Both the position numbers and the translations under genes were made by a program. Below the pieces are notes generated by a model. It was not told the origin of the DNA. It did not search any database and was given only the letters and a program-made list of their open reading frames with translations. 35,318 nt of DNA from Pseudomonadota bacterium (GTDB lineage Bacteria; Pseudomonadota; Gammaproteobacteria; Burkholderiales; Burkholderiaceae_E). The DNA lies in the NCBI GenBank assembly GCA_023389055.1, contig JAEWFA010000010.1:1-35318 (forward strand), given 5' to 3'. Numbering within the stretch: the first letter of the stretch is position 1; each line of letters opens with the position of its first letter. Of this stretch, positions 1 through 8,511 are shown one piece after another.

Positions 1-57
1 GCCCGACCGGCTGGACGCGGGGCGGGGGGGGGCGCGGGGCCGCGCGACGCTCCGTTC

Positions 58-1785
58 TCACTCCTTCGGCGTGTCGAGCTTGGCGCGCAGCAGCGCGCCG
101 AGGTTCGTCGTGCCGCTCGCCGCACCGCTCTCGGCCTGGATGCGCTGCAGCGCCTCGGCCGTCTCCACCGTGTCGCGCGCCTTCAGCGACAGGTTGATCG
201 AACGGTTCTTGCGATCGATGTTGACGATCATCGCCTCGATCTCTTCGCCTTCCTTCAGGTGCTGGCGGGCGTCCTCGACGCGATCGCGCGAGATTTCGGA
301 CGCACGCAGGTAGCCTTCGACGTCGCTGCCGAGGTCGATGACCGCACCCTTCGGATCGACGCTGCGCACCGTGCCGCGCACGACCGCGCCCTTCTCGTTG
401 GTGGCGGCGTAGTTGGTGAACGGATCGCCCTCGAGCTGCTTGATGCCGAGCGAAATGCGCTCGCGCTCGGTGTCGATCGCCAGCACCATCGCCTCGATCT
501 CGTCGCCCTTCTTGAAGTTGCGTACGGCTTCCTCGCCCGGCTGGTGCCACGACAGGTCGGACAGGTGAACGAGACCGTCGATGCCGCCCGGCAGCCCGAT
601 GAACACGCCGAAGTCGGTGATCGACTTGATCGTTCCGTGGACCTTGTCGTTCTTGCGGTGGTTGTCGGCGAATTCCTCCCACGGGTTCGCACGGCACTGC
701 TTCATGCCGAGCGAGATCCGGCGACGGTCTTCGTCGATCTCGAGCACCATCACCTCGACTTCGTCGCCCAGCGCGACGATCTTGCCGGGGTTGACGTTCT
801 TGTTGGTCCAGTCCATCTCGGAGACGTGCACGAGGCCCTCGATGCCCGGTTCGATCTCGACGAACGCACCGTAGTCGGTGATGTTCGTGACCTTGCCGAA
901 CATGCGCGTGCCCTGCGGGTAGCGCCGCCCGATGCCGACCCACGGATCGTCGCCGAGCTGCTTGACGCCCAGCGAGACGCGGTTCTTCTCCTGGTCGAAC
1001 TTCAGCACCTTGGCGGTGACTTCCTGTCCCACCTGCAGCACTTCGGACGGGTGACGCACGCGGCGCCACGCCATGTCGGTGATGTGCAGCAGGCCATCGA
1101 TGCCGCCCAGGTCGATGAACGCACCGTAGTCGGTGATGTTCTTGACCACGCCGTGGACGATCGCGCCCTCGTGCAGCGTCTCGAGCAGCTTCGCGCGCTC
1201 CTCGCCCTGCGTGAGCTCGACGACCGCGCGACGCGACAGCACGACGTTGTTGCGCTTGCGATCGAGCTTGATCACCTTGAACTCGAGCGTCTTGCCCTCG
1301 TAGGGCGTCGTGTCCTTCACCGGGCGCGTGTCGATCAGCGATCCGGGCAGGAACGCGCGGATGCCGTTGGTCATCACGGTGAGCCCGCCCTTGACCTTGC
1401 CGGTGATCGTGCCGTCGACCTGCTCGCCCGACTCGAGCGCCTTCTCGAGGTTGATCCACGCCGACAGGCGCTTGGCGCGGTCGCGCGACAGTCGCGTCTC
1501 GCCGTAGCCGTCCTCGAGCGCCTCGATGGCGACCGAGACGAAGTCGCCTTCGCTGACGTCGAGCTCGCCGCGATCGTTGTGGAACTCCTCGATCGGGATG
1601 AAGCTCTCGGACTTCAGGCCGGCGTTGACCACGACGAAGTTGTGATCGATGCGCACCACCTCTGCGGTGATGACTTCTCCCTGGCGCATCTCCTGGCGCG
1701 ACAGGGACTCCTCGAACATGCGGGCGAAACTTTCGACCTCGGTCGAGGGCGCGGTTCCCGTCGTTGCGGTGGCCGCTGTGCTCAT
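58..1785 (-). CDS. rpsA: 30S ribosomal protein S1
   Basis: Ribosomal protein S1 binds mRNA on the 30S subunit and helps start translation on weakly structured or SD-poor messages. The 575-residue product (E. coli S1 has 557) shows six S1/OB-fold repeats at about residues 35-102, 120-186, 206-275, 293-362, 379-449 and 466-535; repeats 3 to 5 share the typical ITDYGAF/ITDFGVF strand followed by GLVH and SLG.KQ. I chose the ATG at 1785 because it opens with MSTAATATTG just ahead of the first repeat; a longer in-frame start at 1854 would add 23 unrelated residues. No clear Shine-Dalgarno precedes the ATG, as is common for autoregulated rpsA. It lies 100 bases downstream of cmk, the widely conserved cmk-rpsA order, and is last in the supraoperon as far as the window shows. 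Confidence 0.97.
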   Translation of the reverse strand: MSTAATATTGTAPSTEVESFARMFEESLSRQEMRQGEVITAEVVRIDHNFVVVNAGLKSESFIPIEEFHNDRGELDVSEGDFVSVAIEALEDGYGETRLSRDRAKRLSAWINLEKALESGEQVDGTITGKVKGGLTVMTNGIRAFLPGSLIDTRPVKDTTPYEGKTLEFKVIKLDRKRNNVVLSRRAVVELTQGEERAKLLETLHEGAIVHGVVKNITDYGAFIDLGGIDGLLHITDMAWRRVRHPSEVLQVGQEVTAKVLKFDQEKNRVSLGVKQLGDDPWVGIGRRYPQGTRMFGKVTNITDYGAFVEIEPGIEGLVHVSEMDWTNKNVNPGKIVALGDEVEVMVLEIDEDRRRISLGMKQCRANPWEEFADNHRKNDKVHGTIKSITDFGVFIGLPGGIDGLVHLSDLSWHQPGEEAVRNFKKGDEIEAMVLAIDTERERISLGIKQLEGDPFTNYAATNEKGAVVRGTVRSVDPKGAVIDLGSDVEGYLRASEISRDRVEDARQHLKEGEEIEAMIVNIDRKNRSINLSLKARDTVETAEALQRIQAESGAASGTTNLGALLRAKLDTPKE

Positions 1786-1885
1786 TGCAGTACTCAAATT
1801 GATTCCCGTATGAAGATGTCTCGCCGGGCGGCCTGTACGGTAGGCGGCCAGCACCCGGCGGTGTTGCGAAACCCGGGCAGCGATT

Positions 1886-2566
1886 TCAGCAAGCCCGGCG
1901 CCTTCGCGCGTGATACGCCTTCAGCACCCGTTCGACGGTGGCGTCGATGTCCAGATGCGTGGAGTCGATCACGATCGCGTCTTCTGCGGGCCGAAGCGGA
2001 GCGACGGCGCGGTTCGCATCGCGCGCATCGCGCTGCTGCAGGTCCCGCAAAAGGTCGGGGAGTTTAGCAGAAAACCCCTTTTCGATCAACTGCTTATATC
2101 GTCGCTCGGCGCGGGATTGGACGCTCGCCGTCAGGAACACTTTCAGCAGCGCGTCGGGAAAGATCACCGTGCCCATGTCGCGACCGTCGGCGACCAGTCC
2201 GGGCGGTTGCCGAAAACCGCGCTGCAGCGCCAGCAGCGCCTGGCGCACGGCCGGCAGCGCCGCGACCCGCGAGGCGGCGTTGCCGAGCGCCTCGTCGCGC
2301 AGGATGTCGGTGACATCGTGCCCGGCAAGCTCGACGCGTCCGGGCTCGAAGCGCACCGGCAGTGCGCGGGCGATCGTCGCGACCTGCTGCTCGTCGTCGA
2401 GATCGACGCCGTCGCGTTGCGCCTGCAGCGCGCACAGCCGATACAGCGCGCCGGAGTCGAGGTACGACCAGCCGAGCGCGGCGGCGACCTTCTCGGCGAT
2501 CGTGCCCTTGCCGGATGCGGTGGGCCCGTCGATGGTGATCGCGGGCGCGTCGTCGTGCCCGCTCAT
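1886..2566 (-). CDS. cmk: (d)CMP kinase
   Basis: Cytidylate kinase phosphorylates CMP and dCMP with ATP in the cytoplasm, recycling nucleotides from RNA turnover. The 226-residue protein has the P-loop GPTASGKGT at residues 14-22, the SYLDSGALYR segment that follows it in this family, the DGRDMGTVIFP motif, and the RDARDANRAVAPL region near the C-terminus. Length matches the family (about 225). The ATG at 2566 is preferred because AGGAG lies about 9 bases upstream and the P-loop then sits at the usual distance from the N-terminus; a longer reading frame to 2761 would overlap aroA and adds non-homologous sequence. It follows aroA after 31 bases and precedes rpsA. Confidence 0.96.
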   Translation of the reverse strand: MSGHDDAPAITIDGPTASGKGTIAEKVAAALGWSYLDSGALYRLCALQAQRDGVDLDDEQQVATIARALPVRFEPGRVELAGHDVTDILRDEALGNAASRVAALPAVRQALLALQRGFRQPPGLVADGRDMGTVIFPDALLKVFLTASVQSRAERRYKQLIEKGFSAKLPDLLRDLQQRDARDANRAVAPLRPAEDAIVIDSTHLDIDATVERVLKAYHARRRRAC

Positions 2567-2597
2567 GCGATGCGGCTCCTGCGCGTGCAGGACCGCA

Positions 2598-3920
2598 TCA
2601 GGCGCCTCGCTCCTCGATGTCGAGACCCGCGTTGCGCGCGAACTCGACGAAACCGGGGAACGACGTGTCGACGTTCTTCGTATCGTCGACCTCGATCGTG
2701 CCGGATGCGCGCAGCGCTGCCATCGACAGCGACATCGCGATCCGGTGATCGTGATGCGCATGCACGCGCCCGGCGCGAAACACCGCGTCGTCGCCGCCGC
2801 GCCCGTCGATGACGATTCCGTCGTCGGTCGGGCGCGTTTCGAATCCGAGCGCCGAGAGTCCTTCGGCCATCGTCGCGATGCGGTCCGACTCCTTCACGCG
2901 CAATTCTCCGGCGCCGCGCACGACCGTGCGTCCGTCGGCGCAGCAGGCGGCCACGAAAAGCGCGGGGAACTCGTCGATGGCCAGCGGGACGAGTTCCGAG
3001 GGAATCTCGATGCCTCGCAACGGCGCCGAGCGCACGCGCAGGTCGGCGACCGGTTCGCCGCCCGCCTCGCGAGGCGCGACGACTTCGATGTCGGCGCCCA
3101 TCCGACGCAGGATCTCGATGCAGCCGGTGCGCGTCGGGTTCATCCCGACGTGCTCGAGCGTCAGGTCGGAGCCCGGCGCGATCGACGCGCCGACGATGAA
3201 GAAGGCCGCCGACGACAGGTCGGCGGGAACGTCCACCGCCGCGGCGTGCAGCGCCTGTCCGCCACGCAGCGAAACGACCTGGCCGTCGCTGCGCACGTCG
3301 ACGCCGAAGCCGCGCAACATGCGCTCGGTGTGGTCGCGCGTGGGCGCCGGCTCGACGACGACGGTCTCGCCGCTCGCGTACAGCCCGGCGAGCAGCAGCG
3401 ACGACTTCAGCTGCGCGCTGGCCATCGGAAGCTCGTAGCGGATCGCGTGCAACCCTTCACAGGGCAGGATGCGCACCGGCGGGCAGCCGTCGTGCGTCTC
3501 GATGCGCGCGCCCATCCGCTGCAGCGGTTCGGCGACCCGGCGCATCGGCCGCCTCGAAAGGCTCTCGTCGCCTACGAGCGTCGATTCGAATCGCTGCCCG
3601 GCGAGCAGCCCCATCAGCAGGCGCATCGCGGTGCCCGCGTTGCCGCAGTCCAGCGCGCCTGCGGCCGCGTGCAAGCCCTGCAGCCCGACGCCATGAACCA
3701 CCACCCGCCCTTCGACAGGCCCCTCGATTTCGACGCCGAGCGCCCGAAAGACGTTCATCGTCGAGATCGCGTCGGCGCCGGTGAGAAAACCCGAGACGCG
3801 CGTGGAACCCTCGGCAATCGCGCCGAGCATCACGGCGCGATGCGAGATCGACTTGTCGCCGGGAACGCGGATGCGCCCGACCAGTCGGCCGCCCGGACCT
3901 ACGCGAAAGCTGCGCGACAT
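2598..3920 (-). CDS. aroA: 3-phosphoshikimate 1-carboxyvinyltransferase (EPSP synthase), class II motif type
   Basis: EPSP synthase joins shikimate-3-phosphate and phosphoenolpyruvate, the penultimate step to chorismate. The 440-residue protein shows the full class II motif set: GDKS at 21-24, SAQLK at 168-172, RDHTE at 195-199 and NPTR at 261-264. The two family signatures are present (LDCGNAGTAMR at 90-100 and RVKESDR at 341-347). The residue matching Ala100 of the glyphosate-tolerant CP4 enzyme is Gly96 here, as in sensitive enzymes. The ATG at 3920 has GAGGA about 12 bases upstream. A plus-strand gene separates it from tyrA, and a TAGAAT box at 3989-3994 could give aroA its own promoter. 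From memory, Burkholderia and Bordetella enzymes read GSKSISNR and are class I, so this copy may come from another lineage; that is inference. Confidence 0.96.
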   Translation of the reverse strand: MSRSFRVGPGGRLVGRIRVPGDKSISHRAVMLGAIAEGSTRVSGFLTGADAISTMNVFRALGVEIEGPVEGRVVVHGVGLQGLHAAAGALDCGNAGTAMRLLMGLLAGQRFESTLVGDESLSRRPMRRVAEPLQRMGARIETHDGCPPVRILPCEGLHAIRYELPMASAQLKSSLLLAGLYASGETVVVEPAPTRDHTERMLRGFGVDVRSDGQVVSLRGGQALHAAAVDVPADLSSAAFFIVGASIAPGSDLTLEHVGMNPTRTGCIEILRRMGADIEVVAPREAGGEPVADLRVRSAPLRGIEIPSELVPLAIDEFPALFVAACCADGRTVVRGAGELRVKESDRIATMAEGLSALGFETRPTDDGIVIDGRGGDDAVFRAGRVHAHHDHRIAMSLSMAALRASGTIEVDDTKNVDTSFPGFVEFARNAGLDIEERGA

Positions 3921-3967
3921 TGAAATTGTTCCTCGGGCGGCGGCAGCCGGCGCCCTACAGTTGCACG

Positions 3968-4318
3968 ATGAAAAGCAAGACCGTTCCGATTCTACCGAGC
4001 CGCCCGGACGCGCCCGAGTGCCAGCCGCTGGATCTGCGCGCACAACGCCTGCTCGAGTCGTTGCCCGTCATGCACCGAGTACCGGTGTTGCGCCGTCGCC
4101 ATCCGCACGTGATCAACCGGATCGCCGCCGAATGGCCGCTGCCGCGCCGCGCGATGCGGACCTTCGACGAGCTGCTGGTGGACGCGCGCGGCACGCGCAG
4201 CGGCTTCTCGTTCGAGGCGGCGCTCGAACTGATGCAGCTGCGCGAGCACTATGTCGGCGTGCTGCACCCGGAGCTGCGCCCCGAACCGACCGCGCGCGAT
4301 CCCGAGGTCTGGCGCTGA
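3968..4318 (+). CDS. Small conserved-looking protein of unknown function, opposite to the supraoperon
   Basis: I do not recognise this 116-residue protein. It is likely real because third codon positions are almost all G or C across the frame, in a stretch between tyrA and aroA where no minus-strand gene is needed. It is basic in the first half (many Arg, a motif MHRVPVLRRRHPH around residues 34-46), then has LPRRAMRTFDELL and a helical, Glu-rich segment EAALELMQLREHY, ending PEVWR. No signal peptide, membrane segment, Cys pair or known catalytic motif is visible; it looks like a soluble cytoplasmic protein, perhaps nucleic-acid binding from its charge. No Shine-Dalgarno precedes the ATG at 3968, but TACAGT at 3956-3961 ends 6 bases before it, so a leaderless transcript is possible. 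It runs head-to-tail against tyrA and divergently from aroA. Confidence 0.72.
   Translation: MKSKTVPILPSRPDAPECQPLDLRAQRLLESLPVMHRVPVLRRRHPHVINRIAAEWPLPRRAMRTFDELLVDARGTRSGFSFEAALELMQLREHYVGVLHPELRPEPTARDPEVWR
3989..3994 (-). promoter_or_regulatory. Candidate -10 box for aroA
   Basis: On the minus strand this reads TAGAAT followed by CGG, matching the sigma70 -10 consensus at five of six positions and placed about 69 bases before the aroA ATG. The same TAGAATCGG occurs ahead of ubiG. No good -35 box is visible. It lies inside the opposing small gene, which could explain how aroA-cmk-rpsA are expressed despite the interruption of the operon. Confidence 0.4.
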
Positions 4319-4373
4319 GCAGGCGTCGGACCGCGCCGCTTTCCCGCAGCGCGAGCCGCTTTCGCGCGGCCGC

Positions 4374-5228
4374 TCACGCAAGCCGGTTTCGCCAGCGGCT
4401 CGCGTCGGAGAAGATCCGTACCAGCGTCTCGCGATCGCCTTCGCTCAGCGCCGAGCGGATCTCGTCGATGTTGTCACGAAAACGCTGCGCCGACCCGAGG
4501 CACAGATCGCGGTTGTCGAGCAGGATGTCCGCCCACAGCGTTGCGGACGAGGCGCCGATGCGCGTCGTGTCGCGCAGGCCCGCACCCGAGTACCGCAGCG
4601 CAGGCTCCGCCAGGTCGTGCCCGGCGATCGCCGCCGACAGCGCGAAAGCCACCGCGTGCGGCCAATGGGAAACCTCGGCGAAGATCCGGTCGTGCAACAG
4701 CGGATCGAGCGTCTCGACGTTCGCCCCGGTCGGCTCGAGCAGGCGCGTCACCGCCTCGCAGTGCTGCGCGGGAGTCGCATCCACCGGACACAACAGCCAG
4801 CGGCGCCCGCGAAACAGGTCGGCGTCGGCCGCCTGCGCGCCGCTGCCCTCGGAGCCGGCGATCGGGTGGCCCGGTACGAAGCGCAGGAACGCCTCGCCCA
4901 GGCCGGCGCGCGCGCCCTCGATCACGCTGCGCTTGGTGCTGCCGCAGTCGGTGACGACGGCCTGCGGCTCGAGCGATTCGCGGATCTGCGCGAACAGCGC
5001 CGGCAGGGTCGGCACCGGCGCCGCGACGACGACGAAGGAAGCGCCCTGCACCGCCTCGGCCACCGTGGCGCAGGCGCTGTCCACGTAGCCGAGCGCGCGC
5101 GCAACGCGCGCATCGTCGCCCGGCGAGTACCCGGCGACGTGCCATCCGACTTTCGCTCGCGAAAGCGCCGCAGCGAGCGATCCGCCGATCAGTCCGACGC
5201 CCAGGATCGCGACCTTGCGCGCCGTCAC
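4374..5228 (-). CDS. tyrA: Prephenate dehydrogenase
   Basis: TyrA oxidatively decarboxylates prephenate to 4-hydroxyphenylpyruvate for tyrosine synthesis (arogenate specificity cannot be excluded). The 284-residue protein starts with a Rossmann motif GVGLIGGS at residues 10-17, then TDCGSTK, the GHPIAGSEGSG motif that contains a conserved active-site His, and HWPHAVAFALS in the helical C-terminal domain. Length fits a monofunctional enzyme with no chorismate mutase part. I chose the GTG at 5228: it overlaps the hisC stop as GTGA, a standard coupling, and puts the dinucleotide site at the N-terminus; upstream in-frame starts lie inside hisC. The plus-strand gene 3968-4318 follows it instead of aroA. 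Confidence 0.94.
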   Translation of the reverse strand: MTARKVAILGVGLIGGSLAAALSRAKVGWHVAGYSPGDDARVARALGYVDSACATVAEAVQGASFVVVAAPVPTLPALFAQIRESLEPQAVVTDCGSTKRSVIEGARAGLGEAFLRFVPGHPIAGSEGSGAQAADADLFRGRRWLLCPVDATPAQHCEAVTRLLEPTGANVETLDPLLHDRIFAEVSHWPHAVAFALSAAIAGHDLAEPALRYSGAGLRDTTRIGASSATLWADILLDNRDLCLGSAQRFRDNIDEIRSALSEGDRETLVRIFSDASRWRNRLA

Positions 5229-6322
5229 GAGCGCCCCATCGCCTGCTCGAAGGCGCGCAGGAACACTTCGTTCTCCTCGGGAAGGCCGACCGATACGCGC
5301 AGCCACTCGGGCAGCCCGTAGTTCCCCACCGGACGCACGATGACGCCGGCGTGAAGCAGAGCTTCATAGACACGCGCAGCGTCGCCCACCCGAACCAGCA
5401 CGAAGTTGCCGTGCGAGGGCACGTACTCGAGCCTCATTCGATCGAAGGCGCCCTGCAGCCGCTGCAGTCCCGCGCGGTTCATCTCGTAGCTGCGCTGCAG
5501 GTATGCCCGGTCGTCCAGCGCGGCGACGGCTGCCGCCTGCGCGATCGAGCTGACGTTGAACGGCTGGCGCACGCGGTTCATCAGGTCGGTGAGCTCGGGT
5601 TGCGCGACGGCGAAGCCGACGCGCAGTCCGGCCAGTCCGTAGGCCTTCGAGAAGGTGCGACAGACGACGAGGTTCGGATGCTCGCGAACGCGCCGGATCG
5701 AGTCGGAGCGTTGCGACGGATCGAGGTACTCGTCGTAGGCCTCGTCGAGCACGACGACGACGTCCTCGGGCACCGAAGCGACGAAGGACTCGATCGCCTC
5801 GCGCGGCAGCCAGGTGCCGGTCGGATTGTTCGGGTTCGCGACGAAGACGATGCGCGTATCGGTGGCGATCGACGCGCGCATCGCATCGAGGTCGTGGCCG
5901 AGCTCGCGCGCCGGTACCACGATCGCCCGGGCGCCGGTTTCCTGCGTCGCGAGCGCGTAGACGGCGAACGAGTACTGCGAATAGACGGCGGAGGTACCAG
6001 GCTGCAGCAGCGCATGCGCCGCGAGCTCGAGCACGTCGTTCGATCCGTTGCCCAGCGTAATCCAGTCCGCGCCCATGCCGTAGTGTCGCGAGATGGCCGC
6101 CTTGAGCTCGAAGCCGTTGGAGTCGGGATAGCGCGACAACTCGTTCAGCTCGGCGACGATCGCCGCGCGCGCCGACTCGGGCATGCCCAGAGGGTTCTCG
6201 TTCGATGCGAGCTTGACGATGCGCTCGGCGTCGAGGCCGTACTCGCGCGCAAGTTCGGAGATCGGCTTGCCGGCCTGGTAGGGGGCGATCGCGCGGACGT
6301 ATTCGGGTGCGGGGATGCTCAT
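5225..6322 (-). CDS. hisC: Histidinol-phosphate aminotransferase family (probable aromatic aminotransferase role)
   Basis: A fold-type I PLP aminotransferase of 365 residues. Visible motifs are LASNENPLG (39-46), NGSNDVLEL (92-100), ANPNNPTGT (162-170), the aspartate-containing VLDEAYDEY (191-199) and the PLP-lysine motif TFSKAYGLAGLR with Lys226. HisC converts imidazole-acetol phosphate to histidinol phosphate, but copies located between pheA and tyrA are widely thought to transaminate phenylpyruvate or 4-hydroxyphenylpyruvate as well; the location here supports that, the sequence alone does not decide it. The ATG at 6322 is preferred over an in-frame TTG 15 bases upstream; neither has a strong SD. 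Its stop overlaps tyrA by four bases and pheA ends 44 bases upstream. Confidence 0.93.
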   Translation of the reverse strand: MSIPAPEYVRAIAPYQAGKPISELAREYGLDAERIVKLASNENPLGMPESARAAIVAELNELSRYPDSNGFELKAAISRHYGMGADWITLGNGSNDVLELAAHALLQPGTSAVYSQYSFAVYALATQETGARAIVVPARELGHDLDAMRASIATDTRIVFVANPNNPTGTWLPREAIESFVASVPEDVVVVLDEAYDEYLDPSQRSDSIRRVREHPNLVVCRTFSKAYGLAGLRVGFAVAQPELTDLMNRVRQPFNVSSIAQAAAVAALDDRAYLQRSYEMNRAGLQRLQGAFDRMRLEYVPSHGNFVLVRVGDAARVYEALLHAGVIVRPVGNYGLPEWLRVSVGLPEENEVFLRAFEQAMGRS

Positions 6323-6366
6323 GATCGGGTGCGGCAACGGGTGAAAGACGGAGGCGGCCCGCCGGC

Positions 6367-7497
6367 TCAGGCGGCAGCGCGCGGATACGAGCCGACGATC
6401 TTGCAGAAGCTCGATTGCTCGGCCATCTCGCGCAACGCGGCAGCCACGGCCGCGTCATCGCGATGGCCGATGAGATCGATGTAGAAAAGGTACTCCCAGA
6501 GCCCCTGCCGGGCCGGGCGCGACTCGAAGCGCTTCATCGAAACGCCGTGGCGCGCGAGCGGCTCGATCATTGCATGCATCGCGCCGGCGCGATCGGGCAC
6601 GGACAGGATCACCGAGGTCTGGTCGGCTCCGGACGGCTCGCACGCGTGTTCGCCGATCACCGCGAAGCGGGTGCGATTGTGCGGATCGTCCTGGATGCCG
6701 GTGGCCACGATCTGCAGCCCGTAGCGCATCGCGGCGCGCTCGCCTGCGATCGCCGCGGTTCGGGCATCGATCGACGCCAGGCGCGCGGCCTCGGCGTTGC
6801 TCGCGACCGGAACGTGTTCGACGCCGTGCGCGTGCGCGTCGAGCCAGCGCGCGCACTGCGCGAGCGATTGCGCATGCGAGACGATCCGCTCGATGCCTTG
6901 CATCGAAGCTTCGAGCCGCATCAGGTTCTGGCGCACCGGCAGCGAGATCTCGCCGCTGATCGTCAGCGGCGTCTGCAGCAGCAGGTCGAGCGTGCGGCTC
7001 ACCGCGCCTTCGGTCGAGTTCTCGACCGGAACGACGCCGAAATCGGCGCCGCCCACCTCCACCGAGCGGAACACGTCGTCGATGGATGCGCAGGCGATGG
7101 CGTCCACGGACGAGCCGAAATGCGCGAGCAGCGCCTGCTCCGAGAACGTTCCGGGCGGCCCGAGATAGGCGACGCGCAGGCGCCGCTCCAGATCGCGGCA
7201 GCCCGAGATGATCTCCCGCCAGATCGCCTCGATCGCCTCGCCCGACAGCGGTCCCGGATTGCGCGAACGCAGCGCCGCGAGGATCTGCGCCTCGCGCTCG
7301 GGCCGCATCACGGGCGCGTCGTTGCGCTTCTTCCAGGCGCCGACCTGTTGCGCGAGGCGCGCGCGCTCGGCGAGGCGCTCGAGCAGCTCGCCGTCGACCC
7401 GGTCGATCTGCGCACGCAGCACATCGAGCGATGCGATGGGCGCCGATTCGGAAGTCTTCGCGTCGTTGTCTGCGGAGTCGGACATGGCGTCGGGCAT
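6367..7497 (-). CDS. pheA: Bifunctional chorismate mutase/prephenate dehydratase (P-protein)
   Basis: PheA converts chorismate to prephenate and then to phenylpyruvate. The 376-residue protein has an AroQ chorismate mutase domain at about 22-102 (LDVLRAQIDRVD, then a helical Arg-rich segment and RPEREAQIL), a prephenate dehydratase domain at about 107-285 (YLGPPGTFSEQAL, PVENSTEGAV, and the catalytic NRTRF at 274-278) and a C-terminal ACT domain at about 293-372 with ESRP at 325-328, the motif linked to feedback inhibition by phenylalanine. An ATG at 7497 starts 4 bases after the stop of the permease gene, implying coupling; a second ATG at 7485 is equally possible, since neither has a clear SD. 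No serC precedes it, unlike the usual gyrA-serC-pheA order. Confidence 0.96.
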   Translation of the reverse strand: MPDAMSDSADNDAKTSESAPIASLDVLRAQIDRVDGELLERLAERARLAQQVGAWKKRNDAPVMRPEREAQILAALRSRNPGPLSGEAIEAIWREIISGCRDLERRLRVAYLGPPGTFSEQALLAHFGSSVDAIACASIDDVFRSVEVGGADFGVVPVENSTEGAVSRTLDLLLQTPLTISGEISLPVRQNLMRLEASMQGIERIVSHAQSLAQCARWLDAHAHGVEHVPVASNAEAARLASIDARTAAIAGERAAMRYGLQIVATGIQDDPHNRTRFAVIGEHACEPSGADQTSVILSVPDRAGAMHAMIEPLARHGVSMKRFESRPARQGLWEYLFYIDLIGHRDDAAVAAALREMAEQSSFCKIVGSYPRAAA

Positions 7498-7501
7498 CGT
7501 A

Positions 7502-8464
7502 TCAAAGCGACGCCGTCGGCAGCCGGTAGAGCAGCCACGGCAAGGCCAGCGCTGCGGCGATCGTCGACAGCGCCACCGTCGCGCTCACCTCGCCCACCTG
7601 CACGCGGTAACGCTGGGCGAACAGGTACACGTTGGCGCCCGTGGGCAGCGCCGCCGCGACGGTCGCCACGGCGAGCGGCAACGGGTCGAGTCGAAGGATC
7701 CACGTGCCCGTGGCCCAGACGAGCAGCGGAAACAGCACGCTCTTGACGGCGGTGAGCGCCGCCGCGGTCCTGAGGCCCGCGCGCAGGTCGAACTGCGCCA
7801 GCGACGCGCCGAGCAGCACGAGGCACAGCGGAGCGGCGGCCGTGCCGAGCATCGCGAGTGCGCGGTCGATCGGCACCGGCAGCGTCCAGTGAGTCGCCGA
7901 CCAGGCGAGACCGGCGAGGATCGGCAACACGACCGGATGAATCAATGCCGAGCGCGCGACCTGCAGCAGATGCCTGAGCAGCGTGCGCCACGAGCGCGAA
8001 GCGCCGGCGTCCCTGTCCAGCGACGACGTCTCGAGCACGAAGGTACCGAGCGACAGGAAGATCAGCGCGTGCCACGCGATGATCGTCAGCAGGAAGGCGA
8101 GTCCCGTCTCGCCGTAGGCCAGGCGCACGACCGGGATGCCGAGCATCACCGTGTTGCCGAACACCGAGCCGAGCGCGTGGATCGTCGCGATGGCCGCACC
8201 GCGCCCGCGCATCGCCTGGGCGAGCAGCACCACGCCGAACAGCGGCAACCCGGCGGCATAGTAGGCGAACGCGGCGCCCGGAGTGAGTTGCTCGAAATCG
8301 ACGCGCGCGATGGCGCCGAACAGCAATGCGGGCATGAAGATCAGGAAGGCTGCATCCGACAGCGACTGCACCCCTTCGCCGCCCAGCAGCCCGCGCCGCG
8401 CGGCAGCGAAGCCCACCGCGATGAGCACGAAGACCGGCAGGACGATCTCGCCGAACAGCGACAT
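7502..8464 (-). CDS. AEC-family transporter (auxin efflux carrier fold)
   Basis: A 320-residue integral membrane protein with about ten hydrophobic segments arranged as two halves, the pattern of the bacterial AEC/MdcF-type carriers. Recognisable family features are the opening LPVFVLIAVGFAAARRG, the GNTVMLGIPVV segment with a central Pro in the middle of the first half, and ALPTGANVYLFAQRY in the second half. These carriers move organic acids or amino acid related anions across the inner membrane; the substrate here cannot be told. The ATG at 8464 has AGGCGG about 10 bases upstream and lies 47 bases after gyrA; it ends 4 bases before pheA. This tight packing inside the aromatic amino acid operon, where serC is normally found, is the odd point. 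Confidence 0.9.
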   Translation of the reverse strand: MSLFGEIVLPVFVLIAVGFAAARRGLLGGEGVQSLSDAAFLIFMPALLFGAIARVDFEQLTPGAAFAYYAAGLPLFGVVLLAQAMRGRGAAIATIHALGSVFGNTVMLGIPVVRLAYGETGLAFLLTIIAWHALIFLSLGTFVLETSSLDRDAGASRSWRTLLRHLLQVARSALIHPVVLPILAGLAWSATHWTLPVPIDRALAMLGTAAAPLCLVLLGASLAQFDLRAGLRTAAALTAVKSVLFPLLVWATGTWILRLDPLPLAVATVAAALPTGANVYLFAQRYRVQVGEVSATVALSTIAAALALPWLLYRLPTASL

Positions 8465-8511
8465 GGGCGAAGCCCGCCTGGCGACAGAAACGCGCGGTGC
8501 CTGCGAACCCG

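Noticed and set aside
23..46. G-run and GCGCGGGGCCGCGC palindrome after rpsA as a terminator
   Set aside because: On the rpsA strand no T-run follows the stem; the sequence is simply GC-rich and too close to the window edge to judge.
259..2067. Long plus-strand open frame opposite rpsA (602 codons)
   Set aside because: It mirrors rpsA on the other strand; the frame is open only because high GC removes stops, and the product is low-complexity Arg/Asp/Val/Ala sequence without motifs.
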